Shown piece after piece: positions 24,225-35,960 of a stretch of 64,000 nt of DNA (positions are counted from its first letter, which is position 1; every line of letters begins with the position of its first letter). The stretch is from Apis mellifera. Lineage: Eukaryota > Arthropoda > Insecta > Hymenoptera > Apidae. The translations under genes were made by a program, and so were the position numbers. The stretch is from the NCBI RefSeq assembly GCF_003254395.2, contig NC_037652.1, forward strand, positions 7,924,501 to 7,988,500. Direction: 5' to 3'. The notes beneath the pieces are model-generated. The model was not told the origin of the DNA. It did no database searches and saw nothing but the letters and a program-made list of their open reading frames with translations.

Positions 24225-24945
24225 TGGAAGAATATATATTGGTATCTTAAGATTTAAGCGTGTAAATAAGAGATTAGATTTTTAAGCGATAATTCTTGCG
24301 TTTAGCGTTTCTTGGAAAATGGAAGAATATAAGGCACGAGATATTAATAAGAGATTTCAGTGTTTCTTGGAAAATATTATATTGGAAATTGGAAGAGTAT
24401 ATTCTTGATATGTTTTAAATATCGAGATTTTTTAAGATTTGAATTTTAATACAGAGATTAGGTCGTGTAAATGATGATGAAAAAAATTTACGTGAAAATA
24501 TTTTTGGAAGAATGGATCGAGATATCTTAAAACTTAAGTGTTAATAAACGAGAGATTAGATTAAGCGTTTAATTCGGTGTTTAGTATTTCTCAGGAAACA
24601 TTAGTGGAAAAATGGAGGAATATTGGCATAGATCGAGATATCTTAAGAGATTATTAAGTGATAATAATTCAGTGATGAAAACAAGTACACGTGATAATGA
24701 TGTATTTATATTAGATATAAAGAGAATTGTTGGAAACTGGAAGAATAGGATCGAGATAGCTAAAGATTCAAGTAGTATTATAAATGAGAGATTAGATCAA
24801 GTGATAATTCTAGTTTTCTAGAAAATATTACTGGAAAATATTAGCACGAGATATCTTAAGCGTAAGAAATAAGAGATTTCAATATTTAACATTTCCCAGA
24901 AAATATTATTAGAAAGTGGAAAAATATCGAAGTACGAAGAGATGT
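24225..24945. repeat. Degenerate direct repeats, irregular units
   Basis: Phrases such as TCTTGGAAAATATTA, GGAAGAATA, GAGATATCTTAAG and AAGAGATTAGAT recur many times at irregular spacing. The 69-codon frame at 24612-24821 is composed of these phrases and is not convincing as a gene. Confidence 0.6.
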
Positions 24946-27900
24946 CGAACGACGATTTAAACACGTTTATGATTAATAACAATAATTAATTTTATTTATT
25001 ATCCAATATTCGATATATCATTCTCCATATACTTTCCCACCAGATACGTGCTCCACGATTTCACCGATAAATAAACGATAAAATACAGAAGGGGGCGAAC
25101 GCGTGTGCGTTTTACGTGTCACACGCGTATATATCCGGCGTGTATATATATTTATCTTAACGCGCGGTGATCTGGTAATAGTGGCCTGGAAAATGAATAT
25201 TTCAGCGGCAATTTTAATGTAAACTACGTTAACGCGGGACCGATCCCCGGTGGCGGCGTCTCGATTCAATTAAAAAGCAATTGTACCATCGACGGAATGA
25301 ATTATTCAAGAACCCTCTCTTGCAACTTACAAAAAAAAGAAAAAAGAAAAAAGAATAAAAACATACACGCGTACATACAATGGATTCCGGAGCGTGTAAA
25401 AATCTCGGGGAAAAAAAAAAATTATAATTGCCTTCTCGGCCGAGTAATTGCGAGCGCGGCTCGTTCGTCGAATATTCAATGCGGTGCCGCGTGTGCGCGA
25501 TGCCACGCATCGAGACGCGAAACGAAGATAATTCAGCCCAATCAGTTCTTCCGGTGTCTAATTAAAATTTCCTGCCGCTCACCACCGCTCAACGGCGGCG
25601 TTTGTGTCGCCCGCAATTTTTCCACGGATCAACGAACGATCCTCTCCCGCGTACAAAACTTGCCACTTAAACGCTAAACCGACTCTCGGCTCGATTCTCC
25701 AACCACGGTAGAGACTCCCGTAACCGTACCTCCTCCCCATTATCCCAACACCCTAATATAACGGACGTTCTATTAGCCGTATGTTTTGTTATCCAATCGT
25801 TTTCGTAGCGATGTTTACGTACAACGTACTTGGATTGCAACGTAAATACGTGAACGTATTCGGATGTAACAAATACTTTTCTGCGTTCGGTTAAACGTAA
25901 TCGCATGAATTCGGTTCGAAGGAGAGAAGGGTATCGCGATGTAAACAAAAATGCCTAGCTTCAACTGTTGAAGAGAGAGAGAGATAGGAAATAAAAAAAG
26001 ACGGTGAAAGTGGAACGAAATTGGCAGGAATATAGCGGACGGTCGGACGGTTCGAGGCGCGACGGGAAACGTAATTCTACGCAGCTGCTTACAATAAAAA
26101 ATTTACGACTTAACGGCTAGAAAGATATGGGACTTTTAGGACTTTTGAAAGAAACTTGTCAATTTTGTTCGTTTCTACTCGAATAAACGAAGCGATTAAT
26201 GCAAAAGAAAATATTTTGTTCTATTTATTCGGAAATTCTATTTTTGTCTCCCTGTTAATTCTACTGTATCCATACTTGGGATACGCACGGTGTTCGAATA
26301 ATAGAAGATAAGACTGGATAAAATTATTATTTTTTTTTTAAATTACGATACTGCTCTTCATTGTAATTTATCGTTTCGTTGAAATGTACGTAATATAGAA
26401 ATGTGACTAAATGTATAAAGAAGAAGGAAAATAATCAATATATATAAAGGATATATAAATACACGAACGTACGAATATTCGTGATTCGAGAACCGTTGGA
26501 TAACCGTGAAAAATATCTGTATGGCAGATGTGGCAGTGAAAAAATGTCGTAGCAATCAACTTGGAAAGCGTTTCGAATTTGACGAGCATACGATAAACTG
26601 GATTTCGAAATGGAATATTTTAAAAAAAATAGGTATTAAGGGAAAATGACAATCTTATCCTACAATAAATTATTCGATAGATATACGGGCCAGATAATTC
26701 AACAAAATAATGTTAAAAATTGTAAGAAGCGTATCGTTCAAAGATCTAAAAACGAATAAAAATATTGCCAGTTAAAGTTAGGAATATTATTATAAAAATA
26801 TCTTAAAATTAATCTTAATATAATTTTGCAAAATCAAATATGGCAGTAAAAAAAAATTGAATATTTTTCCATCACACTTCCAAATAAATAATTACTCAAC
26901 TTTAATTTAAAAAAAAAAGAACTCGTCGATAATTTATAATTTAAAATTAAAACACACAAAATTTCGAGAATGTTTGTATCCGTTAAATAAAATTGAAACT
27001 CAAGTGCTTTTTAAAAAATTATCGATCAATTCCGTATTTTGATCGATCTGTAAACGTTCAAAGAGAGGATTTAAAATTTTAATGCACAGCTATTGTGTAC
27101 CCGTTTCATCGGAACAATTACCTTTTTATACATTCGACAAAATTAATTTCGCCCGGTTAATATAGCTGCGCTGTTCGAACCGGTGTTCGAACGACGTGTC
27201 GAGATTAAACAACGACGCATTTACCGATCGAGCATTTTTAATCGCGCCACTTACCTTTTTAACAAAAAGAAAAAAATAACATTTCTATATACGAATTGTC
27301 TTTTGTTCGATTGAATTTTAATTGTTCGAATAAAATTCAAAAAAAAAAAAAAAAAAGTTCAACGAAGAAGTTCGCGTGCAGATACGCAAAGATTCGAGAA
27401 ACGAGAACGAATGGATGAGACGTTTTCTTGGGGAATAGGCGTTTGCTCGAACGAGGAAGGAAGCGTGGGATAAAAGGCGGAGAAAAAGCGGACGGCGAGG
27501 GGAAAAAAGTTATTCAGGGGAGGGGGGAGAATAGAAGATCGGACACGAATCAGCAGCTATAACTCATCGCGTCGAGGGATAAACATTCGGAAGCGGCGAA
27601 CCAAAGAAGATCGATCGTCGAAAACGCATCGTGCGAGCTGAGAACCATTTTCGTACCGTTTTATACCGTTCTCGAGGAGAAATGTATATGTAAAATATTT
27701 TCATTCTCGACACACAATATCGAAGGAAACTGGTGGAAGGAGAAAGGATAAGCGAAAAAAGATCACCGATTTCGATATTAAATGTAACTAATTAAACGCA
27801 CTCGATGTATTGTTTTTCAATGATTCTTTCTGAAAACGAATAAATTTTCCTTCTTTTTCCTTTCTTATTTTTCTTCCTATTTGGAGACCTTTATACTCAT

Positions 27901-29246
27901 TCCATCCTTCCATTTCTGTTTTTATAAATTTTTATAAAAGTTATTCTGTTTTTATATAAATTACTAATTTCGTACAATTCATATCGATAAATTTACGTAA
28001 TAATTGATTCTCGTGTAATTGAAATTCTCAAGTTTTCTCAATTCTGCCCTATTTTTATCCCATTCGAATAACGATTAAATATAAATATTGTCAGAAAGAT
28101 GACACAGAAATCGATTGCTAGGAACATTTGGTCTATTTATGTTGGATGGAACACTGCGTTACTGTTTACTCAAACTTCACCGAAAATTATTATTCGAGTA
28201 ATAAATTTGAAATCGGTTTTACAACGCTGTGTACACTTTTCACGGAATATCGGATCACTTGTTCTTAATCGCTGGTTAAATAGGCGGTTTCTTTTCTCGG
28301 ATGATACTTTTAACGATAATTTTTCGAGCGATTAATGGAGCAAATAATTATTCGAAATTTCATTCGCTCGATCCGTTCCAACGAAAAAGTAGGAGAAATA
28401 ATTTGGAAATTTGATTTCCGCAAGATCGGAACGGTACAAGATTGACAGACAGAAGAGATTATTATACGAGTTTCTCTGATCTCTCGATAAACTACTTGCG
28501 GCGAGTTTATCTTTCCCTCGTTAGCGATAACAACTTCACTTGTTAGTCATTGAATAATGTTCGAATCGTTTCGTCGAATCTTTTCTCTCTCTCTCTTCCT
28601 CCGCGAATCTTCTGGAAGGAAGCTCAATTTAAAATAAACGATCTTGCGTAATTTTGTTAAACGAACAAGACCGATCTTAAATAAAATTTCCCTCAACCTC
28701 GAAGTTAATATACTTAACGATTGATCGTTCTCGGGTCAGTTTTCAAACCAAAGACTCGATACATCGATATTTCATTCGAGCGAGCCCCCGGATTCGATTA
28801 AAACTTAAACTTACCGGCGGTAAGTAAAAGAAGTGCAAAGTCGATAAAGAAGAATTCGCAAGCATCCCTCCTCCTTCCGCGTCCATTTTCTTCGAACTTC
28901 GTTTTTCTTTTTTTTTTAAACGATGTTTCACAATCTTTACCTTCCCTCTACCAATCTTTACCTTCAATTACCTCTCTCCGCGTGACCTTAAAACCCTCGA
29001 TCCTCTTAAAAAAGAACCCCCTTCCAAGAGAACAAGAGAAGAAAATTAAATGCGAGCGAGAAAGAATCCTTCTCTTGAAGAAAAAGAAGGAGAAACAAAA
29101 AAAAGAAAGGACCGAGTCATTTATGTATTTGCTAATGCCCGCGCGCGCATTCAGGCGGAAACACGAGCCGACCCCTGGAAAACGCGATGAGAAATTCGCT
29201 CGAAAGACCGCCGGTGGAAGGAGAGAAGAGGGACGAATATAGGGAC

Positions 29247-29289
<43 letters not shown>

Positions 29290-30070
29290 AGTTTACGATG
29301 TAACGGAGAGGATGAAAAGCGTAGGGAAATCCCATGATGCGAGATATAACGCCGGGGTAAACTTGCGGACGTGTCAGCGTCGCGGCGTTAAAGCACGTTC
29401 GCCATGAAACGATTCTCGGCTGCGTGCATATAGCATCTAGCCTCATTTATGCAGCTGCGTTTCTCTCATACGAGGCGGTATACGATGATAAAAAAAGAAA
29501 GAGAGAGAAAAAAAAAGCCGGCATTTGCCTACAAGGAACGGTATAATGCCGCGAAATGCGCGATAAAGAGTTGAACACAGAAACGTGAACGAGAGAGAGA
29601 GAGGGGGGGGGAGAGGAGGAGGGGAGGTTTAATTGCTCTCTGGACGGTAATCGGGAAGATAATCCCTTCCGATTTCCGACGAAATTTTTAGAGAGCCGAC
29701 TCTTTGAGTCGAAACAAGATTATATACGTAGTTTACACGGACGATTGATATTAGAAACTTAAACTCTTAGAGAGTATTAAAAGAGGAGGGAGATAAAAAA
29801 TTTTATCGTTGAAACGTTCAGAAGATAGAGGAAAGTATGCCATCGAAGTTGGTTTTTGATATCTCGATCGGTCGCCGAGATACGATTCGAATTCGAAGTT
29901 TCGAAAGTGGTTGGATAAGCAGAGCGCAAAAATTATGAACGAGCCCGCGGTTTATATTCTTTCCTGGAAACGCGTGCGAACGTTGTTTCGTGTTTATTAT
30001 TTGTCTGAAGTTTGGAATAGGTCGAGGAGAAGGGATCCGAGTAAGCGAACCGAGGACGGGGATAGATTAA
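24946..30070. other. Non-coding DNA with scattered simple repeats
   Basis: No recognised gene in about 5 kb. It contains a stem-loop at 25099-25128, a CpG-richer part at about 25090-25640 with short open frames on both strands, poly-A runs (27339-27356), a GA repeat at about 29250-29290, and a GA/G run at about 29591-29622. A complex segment at about 29310-29470 lacks repeats. From 29850 sequence resembling the next array (GATATCTCGAT) begins. Confidence 0.45.
25099..25128. repeat. Perfect 9-bp stem-loop, CpG-rich
   Basis: ACGCGTGTG at 25099-25107 pairs exactly with CACACGCGT at 25120-25128 around a 12-base loop. No gene end lies beside it. Confidence 0.6.
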
Positions 30071-30660
30071 CGATTTAAAAAATTACATTTCTCTTCGAAC
30101 GACGATATCTCGGGAACTGGAACTCGTATCGGAATAAATTTAAAAAAGTTTTAAAGGGGAAGATTCCGCGCTTCCAATGATCGTTCGTTCATCGACCGGA
30201 AGTTATTATCCTCGGAGTTATAGCGGTTCAAAGTTTTTCTAATTTTAATAGAGTTTAATCGCGTTAAAGGAAACGATTTAAAAAAATTACTTTCTCTTTG
30301 CACGACGATATCTTGGAAACCGGAAATCGTATCGAGATAAATCGGAAAACGTTTTAAAGGGGAAGATTCCGCGCTTCCAACGATCGTTCGTTCATCGATC
30401 AGAAATCATTATCTTCGGAGTTATAACGGTTCAAAGTTTGTCTAATTTTAATAGAGTTTAATCGTGTTAAACGATTAAAAAAAATTACTTTCTTTTTTTC
30501 TTTTTTGCACGATGATATCTTCGAAACCGGAAATCGTATCTAGATAAATTAGAAAGCGTTTTAAAGGGGAAGATTTCGCGCTTCCAATGATCTTTCATCG
30601 TTCATCGATCGAAAGTTATTGTCTATTGAAGTTATAACGATTTAAATTACGTTTAAGATA
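30071..30660. repeat. Tandem array, about 205-bp unit, 3 copies
   Basis: The anchor TTTTAAAGGGGAAGATTC recurs near 30150, 30352 and 30560 (the third reads GATTTC). Each unit also holds a GACGATATCT..GGAA block and, in the first two, a GTTATAACGGTTCAAAGTT-like block. The GATATC-centred part and the GCGCTTCCAA part are the best conserved. Non-coding. Confidence 0.88.
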
Positions 30661-32129
30661 CGTTTATTTCTGGAAAAATATTATAATTATCTCAGAAATT
30701 CAATGAAATGGATAAATATTTTAATTTACTCGACAAGACAAGATAAATACAAAAATAATTTACTCCTAAGATAACAATTCGACAATGTTCGAATATCAGC
30801 GGGATAGAATGGCGGTTAAAAAAATAACCTCGTTATCAAGAGGTTTCCTCCCTGTTATCGATAACGCGTACTTATACACACTTTATATATAACATGTACA
30901 ACGCGAAACGTGTCGTGCACGTTACTCTGTTTGAAGAAAAGTTTGGCGGCAAAACAGTGGCACGATGTACTTGTAAGGTCGATGAAATACAGTTTACACG
31001 CAGCAATGGATACGATGATACAATACAAACGACACGATTAAAAGTGTCCCACTCGATCGTGTGGAGCACGTTAAACGTTTGAAATAGTAGACGCCCTCGA
31101 CTCTCGCTATATCAAGGGAATAACCGGATATAAAGTTCAACAGATAAAATGGCTTAACACTTCACGCTAACGACGCTTTTTACCGTTTATATTTTCCGAT
31201 TCGAATCTTCGCGTCTACAATTCATCCACAATTCTGATAAAATAAACAGAGATTAGAAAGCATAACACACCGAGAACAGAGACATTTTCCCTACGCTAAA
31301 TTTCACACAGATCAAAATCTTCCATTCGCTTCTTTTTTTTTCATCGATTCAAGGAAAATACCCATTGTAGAGTGTACATTCAATAACCATAACCACAATA
31401 ATTTAATTTTAACCTAGTCGTTTCGACAGATTCGCTACTTCGAATATTATAACAACCAAAAAAAAACGAAACGACGAAAGAAATACCATTTTTCTCGAGT
31501 CCCAGGATCGAATATTTAATCGAACCGCGTCCTCGACGCAACATTTCGTGCGTTCCACGCACCGAGTCCCGGTTCGCACCCGGTTTGTCCGTCCAATTGC
31601 ATCCAGTTGCAATAACGCCATAGGGTGGAGGGTGTGCTAAAACCGGTTGCGCCCACGCACAATTTACGCGCGATAACCGTTGTTCAGGATAGGACTCGGG
31701 AGGAGTCAAACGGACGTTGTCGACTCGCCTTGCGCCGATTAAAGGAAGGGGAAGGGGGGAGGGGGAAGGTTTGATCTCAGAATTGCCTCGAATTTCTAGC
31801 GACCGGGAAACTCGATAACCCATCATCGACCCATCGCTAGCTCGCTTTGATTAGTCGGATTAATCGATACGAAAGATAGAATCTTTCTGGATCGCCGGAC
31901 GACACGCGTCCCACCGCGCGCGGGGGGAACGTGCGCTGTTGCCGTTACCCCTTCCACCTCGCGCACGGCGAGGCGACGGAGATGGGCAAATTTTTTAACC
32001 GTTTTAAATACCTTCGCGCTCGAATGCCGCCGCTCGGTTCGATGCGATAACTCGAGAGGTGCGTTCTCCGCCGCCGCTTCGATCGATTTGGGGCGGATTT
32101 CGAACGGCGACAGTATTTATATCTATGTT
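30661..32129. other. Non-coding, ending in a CpG-rich island
   Basis: AT-rich at first. Open frames on both strands at about 30870-31080 and 31380-31826 match nothing I recognise. From about 31880 to 32100 the sequence is strongly CpG-rich (CGCGCGCGGGGGG near 31914) and without simple repeats, which would fit a promoter-like island. No initiation site can be named. Confidence 0.4.
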
Positions 32130-32720
32130 TGATTTTTTTTTTTTTTGAGAATAAAATAGATTCTTAAGTACTTTAATCTTATAAAGCGTGGAATGATATA
32201 CTGTGAGATTTTTTTTTTTTTTTTAATCTTAAATTAGATCGTGGATCGAAATATACTTTCGGTGGCGAGAGAAATATTATTTTCGAAGTTTTCGAGTTTG
32301 GAATACAGCGAAATGAAATTAATTCGAGCGAGAATGAGTTTGATTTTTCGTTACATGAATTATATACAGGAAATTGATATAGTATAAGAAGTAATATAAG
32401 AAGATGAGAAATAAGAATAAATAGCCGGTGAATGAATGGTGAGATCCCACGTTATTGGGATCGTAAAATTTGTTCCCAATAAAATAAAAAAAGATGAGAG
32501 ACACGGAACGACACTTTATCGCGATACTTATCCTGACAAACTATCCATATTGGTAATTGCTTTATTATTAAAATAAATCCAAAGTAACAATATAGATTTT
32601 AATATTCAATAAATTTTCTTTCTTCGAACGTAAAGATACATAAAATATCAAAATAAATAAATATTTTATACGTTTAATAATAATACGATATCATTTTAAG
32701 TTAAGCAACAAGAAATTCAC
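32130..32720 (+). repeat. Dispersed 600-bp segment, copy 1
   Basis: Shares with 52190-52830 an ordered series of blocks: TTTAATCTTATAAA, GCGAAATGAAATTA, TTCGAGCGAGAATGAG, TTTGATTTTTCGTTA, a CACGTTATTGG block, a TTTCTTTCTTCG block and ATCATTTTAAGTTA. Divergence is considerable with several indels. No coding capacity. It directly precedes the next array. Confidence 0.7.
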
Positions 32721-32734
32721 GGATACGAAAAAAA

Positions 32735-33690
32735 AATTTAATAATTTATTTATTCACGAAGCATCGAGTAATATCGAATAATATAATTATAGCACAAATG
32801 AATGAATCTTGTCGATAAATTTCAGAATTTTAATCACCAGTTATTTATTCATTTATTTTTTTAAATAATCATAAAATTGAATAAGATGAATCAGATCAAA
32901 ATTTATCTTGAAAATAATACCCCCTCCCTTCTGATTTTAATCACGAGTTAGTTACTTAATTAGTTATTTTATTTTTAAAAAGTTTAATAATTTATTTATT
33001 CACGAAGCGCCGAGTAATATCGAATAATATAATTATAGCACAAATGAATGAATCTTGTCGATAAATTTCAGAATTTTAATCACCAGTTATTTATTTATTT
33101 ATTTTTTTTTAAAGTCGAATAAATTGAATCAGATCAAAATTTATTTTGAAAATAGTACCTCCCTCCCTCTGATTTTAATCACGAGTTAGTTATTTAATTA
33201 GTTTTTTTAATGCCTTAAAGTCGAATAAATTGAATCAGATCAAAATTTCTCTTGAAAATGATATCCCTCCCCCCTTCTAATTTTAATCACGAGTTAATTA
33301 TTTAATTAGTTATTTTATTTTTTTTAATATCTTAAAGTTGAATAAATTGAATCAGATCAAAATTTATCTTGAAAATGGTACCCCCCCTTCTGATTTTAAT
33401 CACGAATTAGTTATTTAATTATTTTTTATTAGTTTTTTTTTATATTTTAGTATTTTTAGTATTTTATTATTATATAGTTATTTTATTTTTTTTAATGCCT
33501 TAAAGTTGAATAAGTTGAATCAGATCAAAATTTCTCTTGAAAATGGTACCTCCCCTCTTCTGATTTTAATCACGAGTTAGTTATTTAATTAGTTATTTTA
33601 TTTTTTTTAATGCCTTAAAATTGAATAAGTTGAATCAGATCAAAATTTCTCTTGAAAATGGTACCCTCTCCCCTCTGATTTCGATTCAAA
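32735..33690 (+). repeat. Tandem array with long and short unit forms
   Basis: The anchor GAATCAGATCAAAATTT recurs near 32886, 33124, 33230, 33348, 33516 and 33630. The first two units are about 240 bp and include a TTATTCACGAAGC..GAATGAATCTTGTCG part; later units (106-168 bp) lack it. All keep CTGATTTTAATCACGAGTTA and a C-rich CCCTCCC patch. Non-coding. Confidence 0.88.
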
Positions 33691-35389
33691 ATTGGCGTAG
33701 ATACATTAAACGTGGAGAACGATGAATGCTAATTTCGGAAGATTATGGATGGAACGAAAGGGGGAGGGGAAGAAAAAAAAGGATTACATTCAATTATTCT
33801 GCGTTAAATCTTTTTCTGTGTTCGTTCGAGGAATTTCGCTCAATTTTTGCATTTGGGCAGAGAGAGAGAGAGAGAGAATTCTTGCCAAGGGGATTTTTAT
33901 CCACGCGGAATGTGGATGTAATCGAAGGTAGACGGGGGAAGTTAATGGCGCTAACGGTTTGGGAGGCTCGTAAAGGAATTTATCGTAGCTTCGAATGTAC
34001 GTCACGTGCAGAGACAAGTTCGATTTTTCAACGGAGGGGAGGAGGAGGAGGAGAGAAAAAAGGAAAAAAAAAAAAAGGAACAGAATCGAATAAAGAAACG
34101 AGAAGTCTGGAAACAGAGAAAGAGAGGGATAGGCAGCGATCGAGTGGTGTATAATTAAACACGTCACGATTTAACTGGATTAATAACAATAACCGAGTTC
34201 TTCATGAGAGAATTTTTTTTACAACAATTTAGACGATAAATTGTCACAACACTTTCGAAGCAGCGATTGTCGAGTGAAATAAAATATTAAGATTCTCTCG
34301 TAGAATCTTTCTGATTTTAATTAAAAATCAATTCAGAACAATTTACAAAAAACACGATGAGACATTAAAGACACTGTTACAATATTTTCAAAACAATAGT
34401 GATTGTCAAGTAAAATAAAATATTAAAATAAATCTTCGAGTCTCTTACTTTTATTAAAAATTCTCTCATTTTAATTAAAAAAAAAAAAAAGATACATATA
34501 TACGTATCCCTGAAATTGAACAAATATATATAACAATAAGAAAACATATATACATTATCGGCGTTGGAGCGAAGTTCGCACATTTGCGTATTCCGCGACA
34601 CTTTCGAGACTTCGTTCCATTCGTTCGAATCGAGTATCATTTTTGCTTGACCTCACGCGCCAACATCCGCAATTGCACGTTCGAGAAATGGTTCCGATCT
34701 TGCGATCGTTACGATCCCTACATTCCACTTTCTCCAGGTATAATAAAGGCAAAAATTTCCGGGGGAGGGAAAATTCACGAAACGCGTACGTACACATTCG
34801 CGCGTCACTTTGAAATCCTTTCTCTACGAACGACCTTATTATACCGAGTATTTTCTCGTCTCGCCTCGAAAACTTGGGTATCGCGGAACAGTCTTGCAGA
34901 GCTATCTAGCTCTGCCCCCCACTCCACGACGCGAGCGAACACAGAACAGCTGGGAAATCCGACAGCGGGACAGCTACTCGAAAACTGTTCTTTCGGGTTT
35001 ATTTTATTTTATCGAGCAAACTTTCTCCCCTCTCCCCTTTCCTCGTTCCCATTCGACTTCCCCTGCCCCTCGTTTCCCTTCGAAATTTCCCTTCCCTTCC
35101 CTTCCCTTCCCCTTTTTCGCGCGTACGAGGTTCAATACACTTTTATTGGCTTGGTTCCGGCTGGCTATAAACCGCTCCCGTGCGCGCCATCTCTGCACAG
35201 AGCGCCGAGTATAGAGGTTTTTCGATAACTCGATTCTCCCGTGTTCACCAGTGTTGCAAGGCAACCGTGCTTCTAGATACAAGCATTCTGCGTGTTGTTT
35301 CTCAGTGTTGCCAACAGTATCGAGATTCGTCCTACGGAATTGATCGGATAGGGATTGGTTATCGAATATAGGTTAAGTTGACGAAAGGA
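33691..35389. other. Non-coding DNA with long but unsupported frames
   Basis: Contains a GA run near 33860-33877, a purine tract near 34035-34080 and a C/T-rich stretch at 35022-35115. The 214-codon frame at 34584-35228 passes through that pyrimidine stretch, and overlapping frames exist in the other phase and on the other strand, so none is believable as a gene. A complex stretch lies at about 34560-34990. Confidence 0.4.
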
Positions 35390-35960
35390 CTAGAATTTCG
35401 GTAATTTTTCGACCGAATTGAATTGCGTTACGCGAATATTTGCGATTATTAAATAAATACGATTCGTTCGTATAGAAATTCTAAATTTTTCGAAGATATT
35501 AACATAAATAAGGGATAAATAAGGAAAGGATTAGAATTTTATTTATTTATTTATTTGACCAAATTGAATCGTTTTAATTAGAAAAAGTAAGTACTTAAAA
35601 ATTTCGAATAAAGTTAATTTAAGTAATTACTTGTTAAAACATTTATTCGCAGCTGTGTATAATCGATCTCGTTTGGTAATTACAATTATTCGCGATTATT
35701 ATTGAACGAGATTCTACATTTATTGGATATGAATATTCGAACGGAGTTAAGGAAAGGATTAGAATTTTATTAATTTTCGACTAAACCGTTACAAGTATTC
35801 AAATATTTATGGAGGATCGAATAAAAAGAGCGAAGATTAGTTTTAGTTTTAGCTCATGCCGAGATTTCAAATTTATAGGATATGAATATACCGAGTCAAG
35901 GAAGGGACCAGAATTTCATTAATTCCGGACAAAATTGAATCGCGTTTATGCACGAAATAT
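35390..35960 (-). repeat. Inverted copy of the 12.3-14.1 kb repeat system
   Basis: On the minus strand this segment reads as array units (AAAATTCTAATCCTTTCCTT blocks near 35520 and 35750, diverged forms near 35385 and 35910) around one core repeat (35595-35712, with AAGTAATTACTT at about 35614-35625). The arrangement array, core, array matches the plus-strand arrangement around 13.7 kb. Confidence 0.75.

Noticed and set aside
31380..31826. 148-codon minus-strand frame
   Set aside because: No recognisable domain, overlapping frames in another phase, and a G-rich tract inside. Not enough to call a gene.
34584..35228. 214-codon plus-strand open frame
   Set aside because: It passes through a C/T-rich tract, overlaps open frames in another phase and on the other strand, and shows no recognisable domain.
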